This document shows positions 1 to 8,112 of a stretch of 40,700 bases of DNA, piece by piece. Source of the DNA: DAOQAU01 sp035354275 (GTDB lineage Bacteria > Cyanobacteriota > Vampirovibrionia > Gastranaerophilales > Gastranaerophilaceae); assembly GCA_035354275.1 (NCBI GenBank), contig DAOQAU010000009.1:1-40700 (forward strand), given 5' to 3'. How positions within the stretch are numbered: the stretch's first letter is position 1; every line of letters starts with the position of its first letter. The notes beneath the pieces are model-generated. The model did not search any database. It was not told the origin of the DNA and was given only the letters and a program-made list of their open reading frames with translations. The position numbers were made by a program, and so were the translations under genes.

Positions 1-73
1 TACCTTCTTAAGGTCGGGCACGGAAAACACTAAAAATTGTAAATTTTTGTATTTTCCGTGCCCTCTTCAAGGT
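1..73. repeat. Long imperfect hairpin at the window edge
   Basis: GGGCACGGAAAA (16-27) pairs with TTTTCCGTGCCC (52-63), and the outer arms TACCTT (1-6) and AAGGTA (68-73) also pair. The downstream side is T-rich, so it could act as a terminator for a gene left of the window. It could equally be an intergenic palindromic repeat; the edge prevents a decision. Confidence 0.5.
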
Positions 74-161
74 AATATTAATATTTTTTTGTTTTTTTAA
101 ATGTTTTATTTAAAAATTTTCTGTTTTAAAGCAAAAAAATGAAAAAATTGAACAAAAATTT

Positions 162-202
162 TCAAAAAGGGCAAAAATCCGAAGGATTTTTGCCCTTTTT
201 GA
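162..202. terminator. Bidirectional intrinsic terminator
   Basis: A perfect 19-bp stem (162-180 with 184-202) with a GAA loop, flanked by A and T runs on both sides. It lies just downstream of the stop of the minus-strand endonuclease gene and is well placed to end the restriction-modification transcript. The rest of 61-258 is AT-rich with no gene that I can support. Confidence 0.85.
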
Positions 203-258
203 ACTAAATCTCAAAAATAAATTTTGATACGTTTATTTACAATTTAAATCATAAAATA

Positions 259-1314
259 CTATTGCCAAAAATCGTCTTGTATTAATTCATATTTTCTTGA
301 TGAAAGTATATTATTTTTAGTATTAACACTAGGAAATTCGGCAGATATTTCTTCGCATAAACATTCAATTAATTTATCGCCAATGATATTTGAATATTTT
401 CCTCTTAGGGCTTTTTCATACCAATTAATTAAATCATCTTCAGTTATTATACTTTGGATTTTTGATTTCCAGCCAATTTGAGTTAATAATGAAACAATTA
501 AACCTTTTTCTGCTGTTTTACAAACGATAACTATTTTGTCACTAGAGACAGAATCAACAATATTTTCAGCTAGAACTTCATCTAATGCAAGATGTTTTAT
601 CTGAATAGCAGGCCCCCAATTTGCATACATATCTAAGCCTCTATCTGCGGCATTTGTTACACCTACCCTATAAACTTTTGCAGATTGCATGTAAACTGGT
701 TTAGAAAATTCTATACACATAACATTTTTTGTAAAGTCTTCAAATTCTTTAAGTACATATAATTTATCTTCATTTATTGAAACCTTAATGATTAATTCAA
801 GCTCATCAACCAATATTGAAAACAAAGAGTAAACAATAATTTCATATATTTTATCTAAACTTCTTCTTAATCCGGCTTCATGCCAAAAAGAATCTATTAA
901 TGTTTTTATATTAAATGTTTCTTTTGTATTTTCATAACAGTATTTTAATGCTGAAGATAATTGGCTATGTCTATTATCAAACATTCTATAGATATAAGCT
1001 TCTACAGCACCATTCGTACGATTATTTTCATCACCAAGAACTTTAAGAACATTTGGAGGTACAGCATTATCATCAAATAAATTATCTTGGAATTTAGCAG
1101 AACTAGTACAAATTCTGCCAAGTAAATATAAAGATACTTCATCTCTTCATTTTTTACTTTTTGTTCGATAGCTTTCTAAATTTAATAAATCCATTTGAGG
1201 GTTTAATCTTTTTTGATATAAGATTTCTGCTATCTGTATGGGTTTGTATAAATGCACCCTTGATTTTTTGATTAGTTTATCAAGCGCAGATTTTGCTTTT
1301 GCTCTGTCTATCAT
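259..1314 (-). pseudogene. HaeII-family type II restriction endonuclease, interrupted by in-frame TGA
   Basis: Read through one stop, this frame gives about 351 residues, close to the roughly 350 of R.HaeII (recognition RGCGC^Y). Seen: N-terminal block HLYKPIQIAEILY, a central RDEVSLYLLGR-like block, then YRVGVTNAADRGLDMYANWG and NWYEKALRGKYS, all of which I recognise from the HaeII endonuclease family. The first part (1150-1314) and the rest (259-1146) are in the same frame, separated only by TGA at 1147-1149. The sequence around it reads KSKK-stop-RDEVS, where the family has Trp, so TGG changed to TGA. The start at 1314 is chosen because AGGAG sits 4-5 nt upstream; the ATG at 1329 lies before that ribosome site. 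The 5' end overlaps the methyltransferase by 35 bp, typical of a co-transcribed pair. The nuclease should be inactive unless the stop is read through or is an assembly error. An internal ATG at 984 could give a C-terminal fragment. Confidence 0.82.
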
Positions 1315-2233
1315 TAATCTCCTTTTCATATAGTGCTTTTTTGATTTGTCTAGCTACCGCTTTTATAACAGGAACAGCAACACTATTACCTGTTTGTTTT
1401 TTTATTTGAGTGTAAGGTACAACTATTTTAAAATTATCAGGAAATCCTTGTATTTTTAATAATTCCCTTGCGGAGGGCTTCCTTTTATTATTAATAAGTA
1501 AATAATTTGAGCTAGCTCCCGCTCTTAATGCACAACTATACCGATGAGGTGTTACATTCCCTCCAATATTTTCGTGGCTTATATAATCATAGTCTGGCTT
1601 TATTTTCATAAGACCGTTTCTTCGTTCTCTAATATAATCTTTTACATAGAGACTCTTATCAATAAATGTTTCCGGTTCTAATATTTTAGAGATATCAATC
1701 CTATTTCCTTTAGGCATAGGTTTTGGAAATTCAAAATTTACGTCATCTTTAAAGCCAACAATGATAATTCTTTCTCGTTTTTGAGGCACTCCATAATCAA
1801 GTGCATTTAAAACTTTATAATATACTTTATAATCAAGTGCTTTTAGATGTTTTTTTATGATGCTAAAAGTCTTTCCGTCATCATGTGCTATTAAGTTTTT
1901 TACATTCTCTAACATAAAGGCTCTTGGCTGTTTTACTTTTAGTATTTTTTCGATATTAAAAAATAAAGTGCCTTGTGTTTCATGCTCAAACCCAGCTTTA
2001 GCACCTATTATACTAAAGGGTTGACAAGGAAAACCTGCAAGTAAAATGTCATGGTTAGGAATTTCATCAGGATTTATTTTTGTTATATCACCAGCAGGCA
2101 TTTCGCCAAAATTCGCGAAATAAGTTTGGCATGCCTGTTCATCCCACTCGCTTGAAAAAACACACTCAAATCCTACGCTTTCAAAGCCCAGCCTTATCCC
2201 TCCTATTCCTGCAAATAAATCGATAAATTTCAT
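1280..2233 (-). CDS. DNA (cytosine-5) methyltransferase, HaeII-type partner
   Basis: 317 residues with the ordered C5-methylase motifs: FAGIGGIRLGF (motif I, SAM binding, residues 7-17), SEWD (II), GFPCQPFS with the catalytic Cys of PCQ (IV, about residue 70), ENVKN (VI), QKRERIIIVGF (VIII), RELLKIQGFP (IX) and GNSVAVPVI (X). Next to a HaeII-like nuclease it presumably methylates a cytosine in RGCGCY. It ends in TGA followed at once by TAA and overlaps the nuclease start. No Shine-Dalgarno precedes the ATG; a strong promoter lies so close that the mRNA is probably leaderless. All motifs are intact, so the methylase likely works even though its nuclease is broken. Confidence 0.93.
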   Translation of the reverse strand: MKFIDLFAGIGGIRLGFESVGFECVFSSEWDEQACQTYFANFGEMPAGDITKINPDEIPNHDILLAGFPCQPFSIIGAKAGFEHETQGTLFFNIEKILKVKQPRAFMLENVKNLIAHDDGKTFSIIKKHLKALDYKVYYKVLNALDYGVPQKRERIIIVGFKDDVNFEFPKPMPKGNRIDISKILEPETFIDKSLYVKDYIRERRNGLMKIKPDYDYISHENIGGNVTPHRYSCALRAGASSNYLLINNKRKPSARELLKIQGFPDNFKIVVPYTQIKKQTGNSVAVPVIKAVARQIKKALYEKEINDRQSKSKICA

Positions 2234-2239
2234 ATTTAA

Positions 2240-2268
2240 ATTATAATCTAAATTATATGTCCGTACAA
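2240..2268 (-). promoter_or_regulatory. Promoter of the methyltransferase, leaderless geometry
   Basis: Minus strand: -35 TTGTAC (2263-2268), 17-nt spacer, -10 TATAAT (2240-2245). The ATG (2233-2231) begins 7 nt after the -10, where transcription should start, so the message would lack a 5' leader. Confidence 0.65.
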
Positions 2269-2286
2269 AAAATAAATAAATATTAT

Positions 2287-3300
2287 TTACAAAACTTTTT
2301 TATCAACAATTTGTGCAATTTTTTTAATTGACTGATAAAGAGTATCGTATTCTTGCGGGTGCAAAGACTGTGCGCCGTCACAAATTGCATTGTCGGGATC
2401 ATGGTGAACCTCAATAATCAATCCGTCGCAACCTGCTGCAACAGCCGCTCTTGACATAGGGATAACTTTGTCTCTGAGGCCTGTTCCGTGACTGGGATCA
2501 ATTATTATAGGAAGATGGCTTATCTTTTTAACAACAGGAATTGCAGATAGGTCAAGTGTGTTTCTTGTAACCATTTCAAAAGTTCTTATTCCGCGCTCGC
2601 AAAGAATTACCTGTCTGTTTCCGCCGGACAAAATGTATTCTGCAGACATTAACCATTCTTCTATTGTTGCGGATAATCCTCTTTTTAAGATTACAGGTTT
2701 TTTAACCTGTCCCAACTCTCTTAAAAGATTAAAATTTTGCATGTTTCTTGCTCCAATTTGAAAAATATCGACGTATTTTTCAAATAAAGGAATTTGAGAA
2801 ATTTCCATAATCTCAGATGCTACAGCCATTTTGTATTTGTCGGCAACTTCTCTTATTATTTTTAAACCTTCTTCGCCGAGTCCCTGAAAGTCATAAGGCG
2901 AAGTTCTGGGCTTAAATGCCCCGCCTCTTAAAATTTTAACCCCGCTTTTTGAAAGAGCTTTAGCCGTTTTATCCGTTTGTTCATAGCTTTCAACGGTACA
3001 AGGTCCTGCAATTATTCCAAGATGTTCACCTCCGAATTTAACCCCGTTTACTTCAACAACCGTATCTTCTTGTTGAAAAACTCTGCTTGCAAGCTTGTAG
3101 CGCGAAGATATTCTTATAACTTCTTTGACACCATCTAAAAGTTCTATGTCTCTAGAATCAATAATTTTGCCGCCTACAGCACCGATTACGGTATGAATTT
3201 CGCCGACTGAAATGTGGGCGGAAAACCCTTTTTTTTCAATAAAAGTTTTTACGCTTGATATGTTTTCTTCAGTTGCTCCATGCGTCATTATTATAAGCAT
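2287..3300 (-). CDS. aroF: 3-deoxy-7-phosphoheptulonate synthase (DAHP synthase), type I-beta
   Basis: 337 residues. It catalyses condensation of PEP and erythrose 4-phosphate, the first step of the shikimate pathway. The N-terminal 75 residues form the ferredoxin-like regulatory domain seen in the Thermotoga enzyme. The barrel follows with IIAGPC (about 96-101), VLRGGAFKPRTSPY, IQIGARNMQNF, ILCERGIRTFE and IIDPSHGTG, which carry the metal and substrate ligands. The start at 3300 is preferred over one 39 nt upstream: GAGGA precedes it and the family begins at MLIIM-like sequence. Cytoplasmic. It shares a promoter region with the divergent fixC gene. Confidence 0.95.
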   Translation of the reverse strand: MLIIMTHGATEENISSVKTFIEKKGFSAHISVGEIHTVIGAVGGKIIDSRDIELLDGVKEVIRISSRYKLASRVFQQEDTVVEVNGVKFGGEHLGIIAGPCTVESYEQTDKTAKALSKSGVKILRGGAFKPRTSPYDFQGLGEEGLKIIREVADKYKMAVASEIMEISQIPLFEKYVDIFQIGARNMQNFNLLRELGQVKKPVILKRGLSATIEEWLMSAEYILSGGNRQVILCERGIRTFEMVTRNTLDLSAIPVVKKISHLPIIIDPSHGTGLRDKVIPMSRAAVAAGCDGLIIEVHHDPDNAICDGAQSLHPQEYDTLYQSIKKIAQIVDKKVL

Positions 3301-3330
3301 TGCATATCCTCGATTCCTAAATTTACCCCG

Positions 3331-3381
3331 ATTGTACAATAAATTTAAACAATTTACAAACGAGTTTTTTCATTATATAAT
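3331..3381. promoter_or_regulatory. Divergent aroF/fixC promoters with overlapping -35 boxes
   Basis: Plus strand: TTTACA (3353-3358), 17 nt, TATAAT (3376-3381), leading to fixC. Minus strand: TTGTAA (3354-3359), 17 nt, TACAAT (3331-3336), leading to aroF. The two -35 hexamers share five bases, so the polymerases should exclude each other. Confidence 0.6.
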
Positions 3382-3408
3382 TATTTCATACTTCGAGGAG
3401 AACCTTAA

Positions 3409-4704
3409 ATGAAGAATAAAACAGATGTAATAGTTGTAGGCGGAGGTCCGGCAGGTATTTCTGCGGCAGTGACAATCGCCCGAGCAGGGAAAAGCGTTAT
3501 TTTAATAGAGCGCGGAAATTTTTCCGGAAGCAAAAACATGTTTGGCGGTGCTATTTATGTTCAGCCGACAAAAGAAATTTTCCCGAATTTTGAACAAAGT
3601 GCTCCTATTGAGCGAAAAACCGTAATACACAAATATTTGATGCTCACCAAAGACGATGCTGTCGGGATTTCATATTTTGACAAAAAAAGCGAAGTAAACA
3701 GTTACTCTGTTATTCGCGCCAAATTTGACCGCTGGATGGCTCAGGAAGCCCAAAAAGAAGGCGTGGTTCTGGTTACAGAAACCGTTGTTAAAGACCTTCT
3801 TATTGAAGAAAATAAAGTCGTCGGAGTTATCACAGAGTTGGAAGAATATTACTCTGATATAGTAATTCTTGCAGACGGAGTCAATTCGCTTCTTGCAAAA
3901 AAACTCGGGCTCAGAAAAGAAATTAAGCCAAAAGACGTGGCACTTGGCGTTAAAGAAGTTATAAAACTAAGCAAAGAAAAAATAGAAGAAAGATTTAATC
4001 TTGAAGACGGCGAAGGCTCAATATATGAGATTTTCGGTGAGCCAATGCTTGGAATGTTAGGTTTGGGCTACGTTTATACGAACAAAGAATCTGTTTCTAT
4101 AGGTTTAGGAGTTGGCTTGGATGAACTTGCAAAAAGAAACCTTAAGCCTTATGAACTTTTAGACCAGTTAAAAAGCCACCCTCGCCTTGAGCCTTTATTG
4201 AAAGACGGCGAATTGGTGGAATACTCCGCGCACTTAATTCCTGAAGGCGGTTTTAATAAAATCCCGAAACTTTTTTCTGACGGGGTTATGATAGCAGGTG
4301 ACGGTGCTATGTTGGTTAATAATCTTCACTGGGAAGGTACAAATCTTGCCATGATTAGCGGAAAACTTGCGGGCGAAACAGCAATCGAAGCACTTACAAA
4401 AGGCGATTTTAGCGCAAATATGCTTGCTTTGTATCAGAAAAAGCTTGAAAATTCTTTCATCTTAAAAGATTTGAAAAGTTATAAAAATTTGATGAACATA
4501 ATTCACGACAGGGCAGAATCATTCCTTGGCTATTACCCTGAAAAAATAGCATCATTTTTCAAAATGTTTACGACAGTTGACAGTATCCCTAAACGTGATA
4601 AATACCGTTCTTTCATCAAAAGTATTTTCACAGACAGAAGTATATCCGAATTGTTTAAGGATTTTGTGAATATTGTAAAACTTATGTTAGGAGTCTTAAA
4701 ATAA
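3409..4704 (+). CDS. fixC: FixC-type electron-transfer flavoprotein:quinone oxidoreductase
   Basis: 431 residues, the usual FixC size. The N-terminus carries the FAD dinucleotide motif VVGGGPAGISAAVTIARAG (residues 9-27), followed by ERGNFSGSKNMFGG. The second FAD contact appears as DGVMIAGDGAMLVNNLHWEGTN-like sequence around 290-310. It passes electrons from a reduced flavoprotein to quinone or, in bifurcating FixABCX, takes part in splitting NADH electrons. GAGGAG lies 9 nt before the ATG. It overlaps fixX by one base (TAATG), so translation is coupled. No fixA/fixB is in the window, so its electron donor is unknown here. Confidence 0.9.
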   Translation: MKNKTDVIVVGGGPAGISAAVTIARAGKSVILIERGNFSGSKNMFGGAIYVQPTKEIFPNFEQSAPIERKTVIHKYLMLTKDDAVGISYFDKKSEVNSYSVIRAKFDRWMAQEAQKEGVVLVTETVVKDLLIEENKVVGVITELEEYYSDIVILADGVNSLLAKKLGLRKEIKPKDVALGVKEVIKLSKEKIEERFNLEDGEGSIYEIFGEPMLGMLGLGYVYTNKESVSIGLGVGLDELAKRNLKPYELLDQLKSHPRLEPLLKDGELVEYSAHLIPEGGFNKIPKLFSDGVMIAGDGAMLVNNLHWEGTNLAMISGKLAGETAIEALTKGDFSANMLALYQKKLENSFILKDLKSYKNLMNIIHDRAESFLGYYPEKIASFFKMFTTVDSIPKRDKYRSFIKSIFTDRSISELFKDFVNIVKLMLGVLK

Positions 4705-5006
4705 TGGACGAAAATCAAGAAAAATCAAAACCAACAATAGATGATAAACTTTTTAAGGTAAAGTATGTACCCGATGAAGAATCACACCTAAAGGCAGACA
4801 ACAAAATCTGTCTGCTGTGTACTTCAAAAGTCTGCACATATATTTGTCCTGCGCACGTTTATGAGTGGGATGAAGAAAACAAAAAACTCTTAATCGGACA
4901 CGAAAATTGTCTTGAATGCGGCGCGTGCAGAATTGTATGTCCGAGCAAAAATATAGATTGGGAATATCCTAAAGGCATCAAAGGGGTTACTTTTAAAAAC
5001 GGTTAA
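4704..5006 (+). CDS. fixX: FixX-type ferredoxin-like protein
   Basis: 100 residues. Two cysteine groups are visible: C36/C39/C44/C48 (CLLCTSKVC...ICP) and C69/C72/C75/C79 (CLECGACRIVCP); the second is the classic [4Fe-4S] pattern. FixX partners FixC and relays electrons to or from its flavin. Its start overlaps the fixC stop, as expected for a two-subunit unit. The assignment is firm; the physiological direction of electron flow is not visible. Confidence 0.9.
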   Translation: MDENQEKSKPTIDDKLFKVKYVPDEESHLKADNKICLLCTSKVCTYICPAHVYEWDEENKKLLIGHENCLECGACRIVCPSKNIDWEYPKGIKGVTFKNG

Positions 5007-5040
5007 TTAAAGATTTAGTGTTTATAAAAAGGAGAAAGAG

Positions 5041-5406
5041 ATGAAAGAAGAATACAGCCCAAATTTCAGACGTTGGTATGATAAGGATCCTGTTTTGTCT
5101 TCGGCTATGAAAACTTTGGAAAATTCAGACGATGAAACGCAAATCAAAATTGCTTTGAATTTAATTAAAATAATTATTGAGCATAACATTGAAGAGTCCG
5201 AATACGAAGCAGTTGAAGATATTATCTCCGCCGTTGAAGCAGGGGTGGAAGAAGAAAGAAGTTCCCGTTGGTATGACATAGATTCAACTCTAAAAACTGC
5301 TATGAGCATGCTTCAAAATTGCCCTGAAAAAACCCAAAACATTATTGCAAAAGAAATGGCAAAAATGGTCGTTGCTAAAATTAAAGAAGAAGAAATTATA
5401 GAATAA
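5041..5406 (+). CDS. Uncharacterised protein with a duplicated RWYD-helix unit
   Basis: 121 residues, no family recognised. Two homologous halves are visible: residues 11-51 begin RWYDKDPVLSSAMKTLENS and 76-117 begin RWYDIDSTLKTAMSMLQN, each continuing into an amphipathic helix rich in I, K and E. No signal peptide and no catalytic pattern. GGAGAAAGAG precedes the ATG at good spacing. It sits between fixX and yebC on the same strand and is probably co-transcribed with at least one of them. An adaptor or protein-binding role is only a guess. Confidence 0.8.
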   Translation: MKEEYSPNFRRWYDKDPVLSSAMKTLENSDDETQIKIALNLIKIIIEHNIEESEYEAVEDIISAVEAGVEEERSSRWYDIDSTLKTAMSMLQNCPEKTQNIIAKEMAKMVVAKIKEEEIIE

Positions 5407-5417
5407 GGTATAAATTA

Positions 5418-6164
5418 ATGTCTGGGCACTCTAAATGGGCAACAATAAAGCGTAAAAAGGCAAAAGTAGATTCTGCCAGAGCGGTTGTCTTTCAAAAATA
5501 TTCAAGGGAATTAATGGTATCGGCAAGACTTGGCGGAGCTGATTCTGCGGCAAATTTTCGTCTGAGAACGGCAATCGACAGGGCAAAATCAGCGGGGCTT
5601 CCTGCAGATAATATTAAACGGGCAATAGAAAAAGGCGCGGGGCTTGGAAGCGCAGAAAATTTTGAAGAATTGACTTATGAAGGCTACGGAGCAGGCGGAG
5701 TAGCTATATTTATTGAGGCTTTAACAGATAATCGCAACAGAACGGCAGGCGATATAAGAAGTTATTTCACAAAATATAACGGAAATTTGGGCGAAAACGG
5801 TTGTGTAGGTTGGATGTTTAAGCCTGTTGGCATTGTATCATTTTCAAAGTTGCAAGATTTTGAAAAATTATTTGATGCAGCAGCGGATTTGGGTGCAGAT
5901 GATGTAATGGAAGATGACGAAAATTATAAAGTCATAACTTCTGTTGAAAATTTTCAAAGTGTAGTTGAAGGGCTTGAAAAATCAGGATTTAAAAATATAA
6001 GCGCAGAATTAACAAGATTGCCTCAAAACAGTATTGAAATTACGGATGAAAAAATTGCAAGCCAGATTTTAAAACTTTTAGAGCGAATTGAAGAGCATGA
6101 TGATGTGCAAAATGTTTATTCAAACTTTGATATAGCAGATGATATTCTTCAAAAAATTGAGTAA
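5418..6164 (+). CDS. yebC: YebC/TACO1-family protein
   Basis: 248 residues, family length. It opens with the signature MSGHSKWATIKRKKAKVD and continues with KYSRELMVSARLGGAD, LPADNIKRAIEKG and YEGYGAGG. Family members act as DNA-binding regulators or as translation factors that ease ribosome stalling; which applies here cannot be read from the sequence. The stop abuts, with no gap, the stop of the convergent gene at 6165, and no terminator hairpin lies between them. Confidence 0.95.
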   Translation: MSGHSKWATIKRKKAKVDSARAVVFQKYSRELMVSARLGGADSAANFRLRTAIDRAKSAGLPADNIKRAIEKGAGLGSAENFEELTYEGYGAGGVAIFIEALTDNRNRTAGDIRSYFTKYNGNLGENGCVGWMFKPVGIVSFSKLQDFEKLFDAAADLGADDVMEDDENYKVITSVENFQSVVEGLEKSGFKNISAELTRLPQNSIEITDEKIASQILKLLERIEEHDDVQNVYSNFDIADDILQKIE

Positions 6165-8015
6165 TTAAGCTGTTTTTGTTTCAACAGGCTCATCTTTAAT
6201 TATGGTTATTCTGCCATCGGGAAGAAATTCAATTTCTTTGCCTTTATATTTTTTGTTAAGATATTCAATAAAAACGTCTTTGCTTGACCAGTTATATTCT
6301 TTTAAAATACCTTCAGGTTTTTGGGCAAGACCTGCGATGTATTTTGCAAAGCCTTCAAGTGCCAAAGCTTCAAAGCCTTCTTTGCCGCCAAGGCAGGGTT
6401 CTCCTTGAAGAAAATATTCTTCAACAAGGACATTAAATTCTTTTTTTACGGAAGGATTAATTAAATCAATTTTTCTTTCTTTTCCGTTTTTGTCAGTGAT
6501 TGTAATATCTCTTACGTAAAGTTTTTTCCCGTTTTCTAAGATTTTGGGGGTATTTGATATGGTATATCGAAGGTTTTTGCTAGGGTGCATTAAAACAGGT
6601 TTACCTATAAGAACCAAAGACCTGACGGCAGTATTATTTACTGTATCAACCAAATCTTTTTCTGAAAGTTTAATCATATAAACTTTATCAGAAAATGGTA
6701 AAATATCATGCTCAATATCCCAATTTGAGACTTTGCCGCTAAGCCCTCCTCTCGCCGCTGCTCCGTGTATTAGTGCAATATCAGCTTTTGGAAGTTCATG
6801 GTTTGCTTTTTTAATTATTGAATCTGCAAGCATATTTTGAATAGCATTTTCGCTTTTTCTTTGAGGATCGACAAAAGGGGTTTTAAGTGTTAAAATATCT
6901 TGTTTTTTTCCTATTATTTTTGAAATATATGCGGAGACTTTTTTGTTTTCTTTAAAATCACTCACGCTTAAAAGCTTATTTATTATTTTATCTTTTTTTA
7001 TAGCACCCTTTTCGTTAAAAATGACATCTATGAATCCGACATAATTATTTTCCGCACCGCCTTGAGCTATCAAAACAGGCTCTGCGTTTTCGGGAGTCAC
7101 AAGATTTACATAAGTGCCTTTAAGCGAGGTTAATATTTCCAAATCACTTGAGGAATAATCTTTATTTAATTGTCTTATTTTTTCTATGCTGTTGCTTCCT
7201 TGAATTTCTTCGTGTGAATGTCCACCGATTATAATGTCAATACCTCTTAATCCTTCAAAAGTTTTTATCCCTTTAAGAGAAATTGTTTTTGAAAGAATAT
7301 TTTTTTCTTTTTCGTTTTCTATATTTTCAAATGCTCCGGCAATAAGCAAATCAGGGATATACCCGAGATGGGAAAGTAAAATAATTTTATTTATGCCTTG
7401 TTTTTGAAGTTTTTCAATTTCGTTTTTTATAATTTCTCTGGTTTTTTCAAAATCAAAAACATCTAAGCCGTCAACAGATTCTCTGGATTTGTATTCAAAA
7501 ATATCTGTGGCGGTAACTCCTATAAATCCATATTTTTGTCCTGATTTTTCGATTACGGTCGAATTTATTAATTTGCCGTTTTTTTTCATATCGTCAAACA
7601 TTTTATTTTCAAGTGCAAAAAGATTTCCTGCCAGAGTCGGAATATTTGAATTATTTATTATTTTTGCGCAATGTTCAAAACTGTGGTCAAATTCATGGTT
7701 GCCGATTGTTTGTGCCTCCGGTTTAAAAAAATTGTTTAAAAATTCACTCCATATAGTATATATTTTAGAACTGCTTCCTATAAAATTATCTCCCGTTGTA
7801 AGCACAAAGGAGGCGGCATCTTTGTCTTTAAAAGAAGAAACAAATTCATCTCTGGCGGTTTTTAAATTCGGTAATTTACCGATTTTCCCGTGGGCATCGT
7901 TTGAAAATAAAATCGCAAGTTCACTTTCGCCCTCTTGTTTTTTATTGCGATTTATGGCAAATTTGTTGCCGCTTCCAAACGTTATTTGTCCGTTATAGTT
8001 TAATATCCTCAACAC
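6165..8015 (-). CDS. 5'-nucleotidase / UshA-like metallophosphoesterase
   Basis: 616 residues. The N-terminal calcineurin-like metal motifs are all present: FSNDAHGK (D40, H42), TTGDNF (D76), GNHEFDH (N106-H107), LLSHLG and GGHSHEE. The C-terminal 5'-nucleotidase domain (about 370-560) contains ALIHGAAARGGL and ILPFSDKVYMIKL. Family members hydrolyse nucleotides or UDP-sugars, normally outside the cytoplasm. No classical signal peptide is visible; instead the first residues contain QITFGSG, a patch resembling the N-termini of two other proteins here. The start is a GTG with only a weak GGG upstream, so it is uncertain. Confidence 0.88.
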   Translation of the reverse strand: MLRILNYNGQITFGSGNKFAINRNKKQEGESELAILFSNDAHGKIGKLPNLKTARDEFVSSFKDKDAASFVLTTGDNFIGSSSKIYTIWSEFLNNFFKPEAQTIGNHEFDHSFEHCAKIINNSNIPTLAGNLFALENKMFDDMKKNGKLINSTVIEKSGQKYGFIGVTATDIFEYKSRESVDGLDVFDFEKTREIIKNEIEKLQKQGINKIILLSHLGYIPDLLIAGAFENIENEKEKNILSKTISLKGIKTFEGLRGIDIIIGGHSHEEIQGSNSIEKIRQLNKDYSSSDLEILTSLKGTYVNLVTPENAEPVLIAQGGAENNYVGFIDVIFNEKGAIKKDKIINKLLSVSDFKENKKVSAYISKIIGKKQDILTLKTPFVDPQRKSENAIQNMLADSIIKKANHELPKADIALIHGAAARGGLSGKVSNWDIEHDILPFSDKVYMIKLSEKDLVDTVNNTAVRSLVLIGKPVLMHPSKNLRYTISNTPKILENGKKLYVRDITITDKNGKERKIDLINPSVKKEFNVLVEEYFLQGEPCLGGKEGFEALALEGFAKYIAGLAQKPEGILKEYNWSSKDVFIEYLNKKYKGKEIEFLPDGRITIIKDEPVETKTA

Positions 8016-8112
8016 TAAATATTAACCCTTTCTTTAAAATATTAAAACTTGCAAAAATTTTTTTTGCTATTAGAAGGCGCGAAAAAATACAAAAATTTAC
8101 AAATTTCTAATT

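Noticed and set aside
1147..1149. TGA recoded as Trp genome-wide
   Set aside because: rnpA (20104-20106), the ArsR gene (23541-23543) and the methylase end in TGA at sensible places, and other genes use TGG for conserved Trp (for example in YebC).
7489..7998. 169-residue plus-strand ORF inside the nucleotidase gene
   Set aside because: It is an antisense shadow of a well-supported gene, with no ribosome site or family features.
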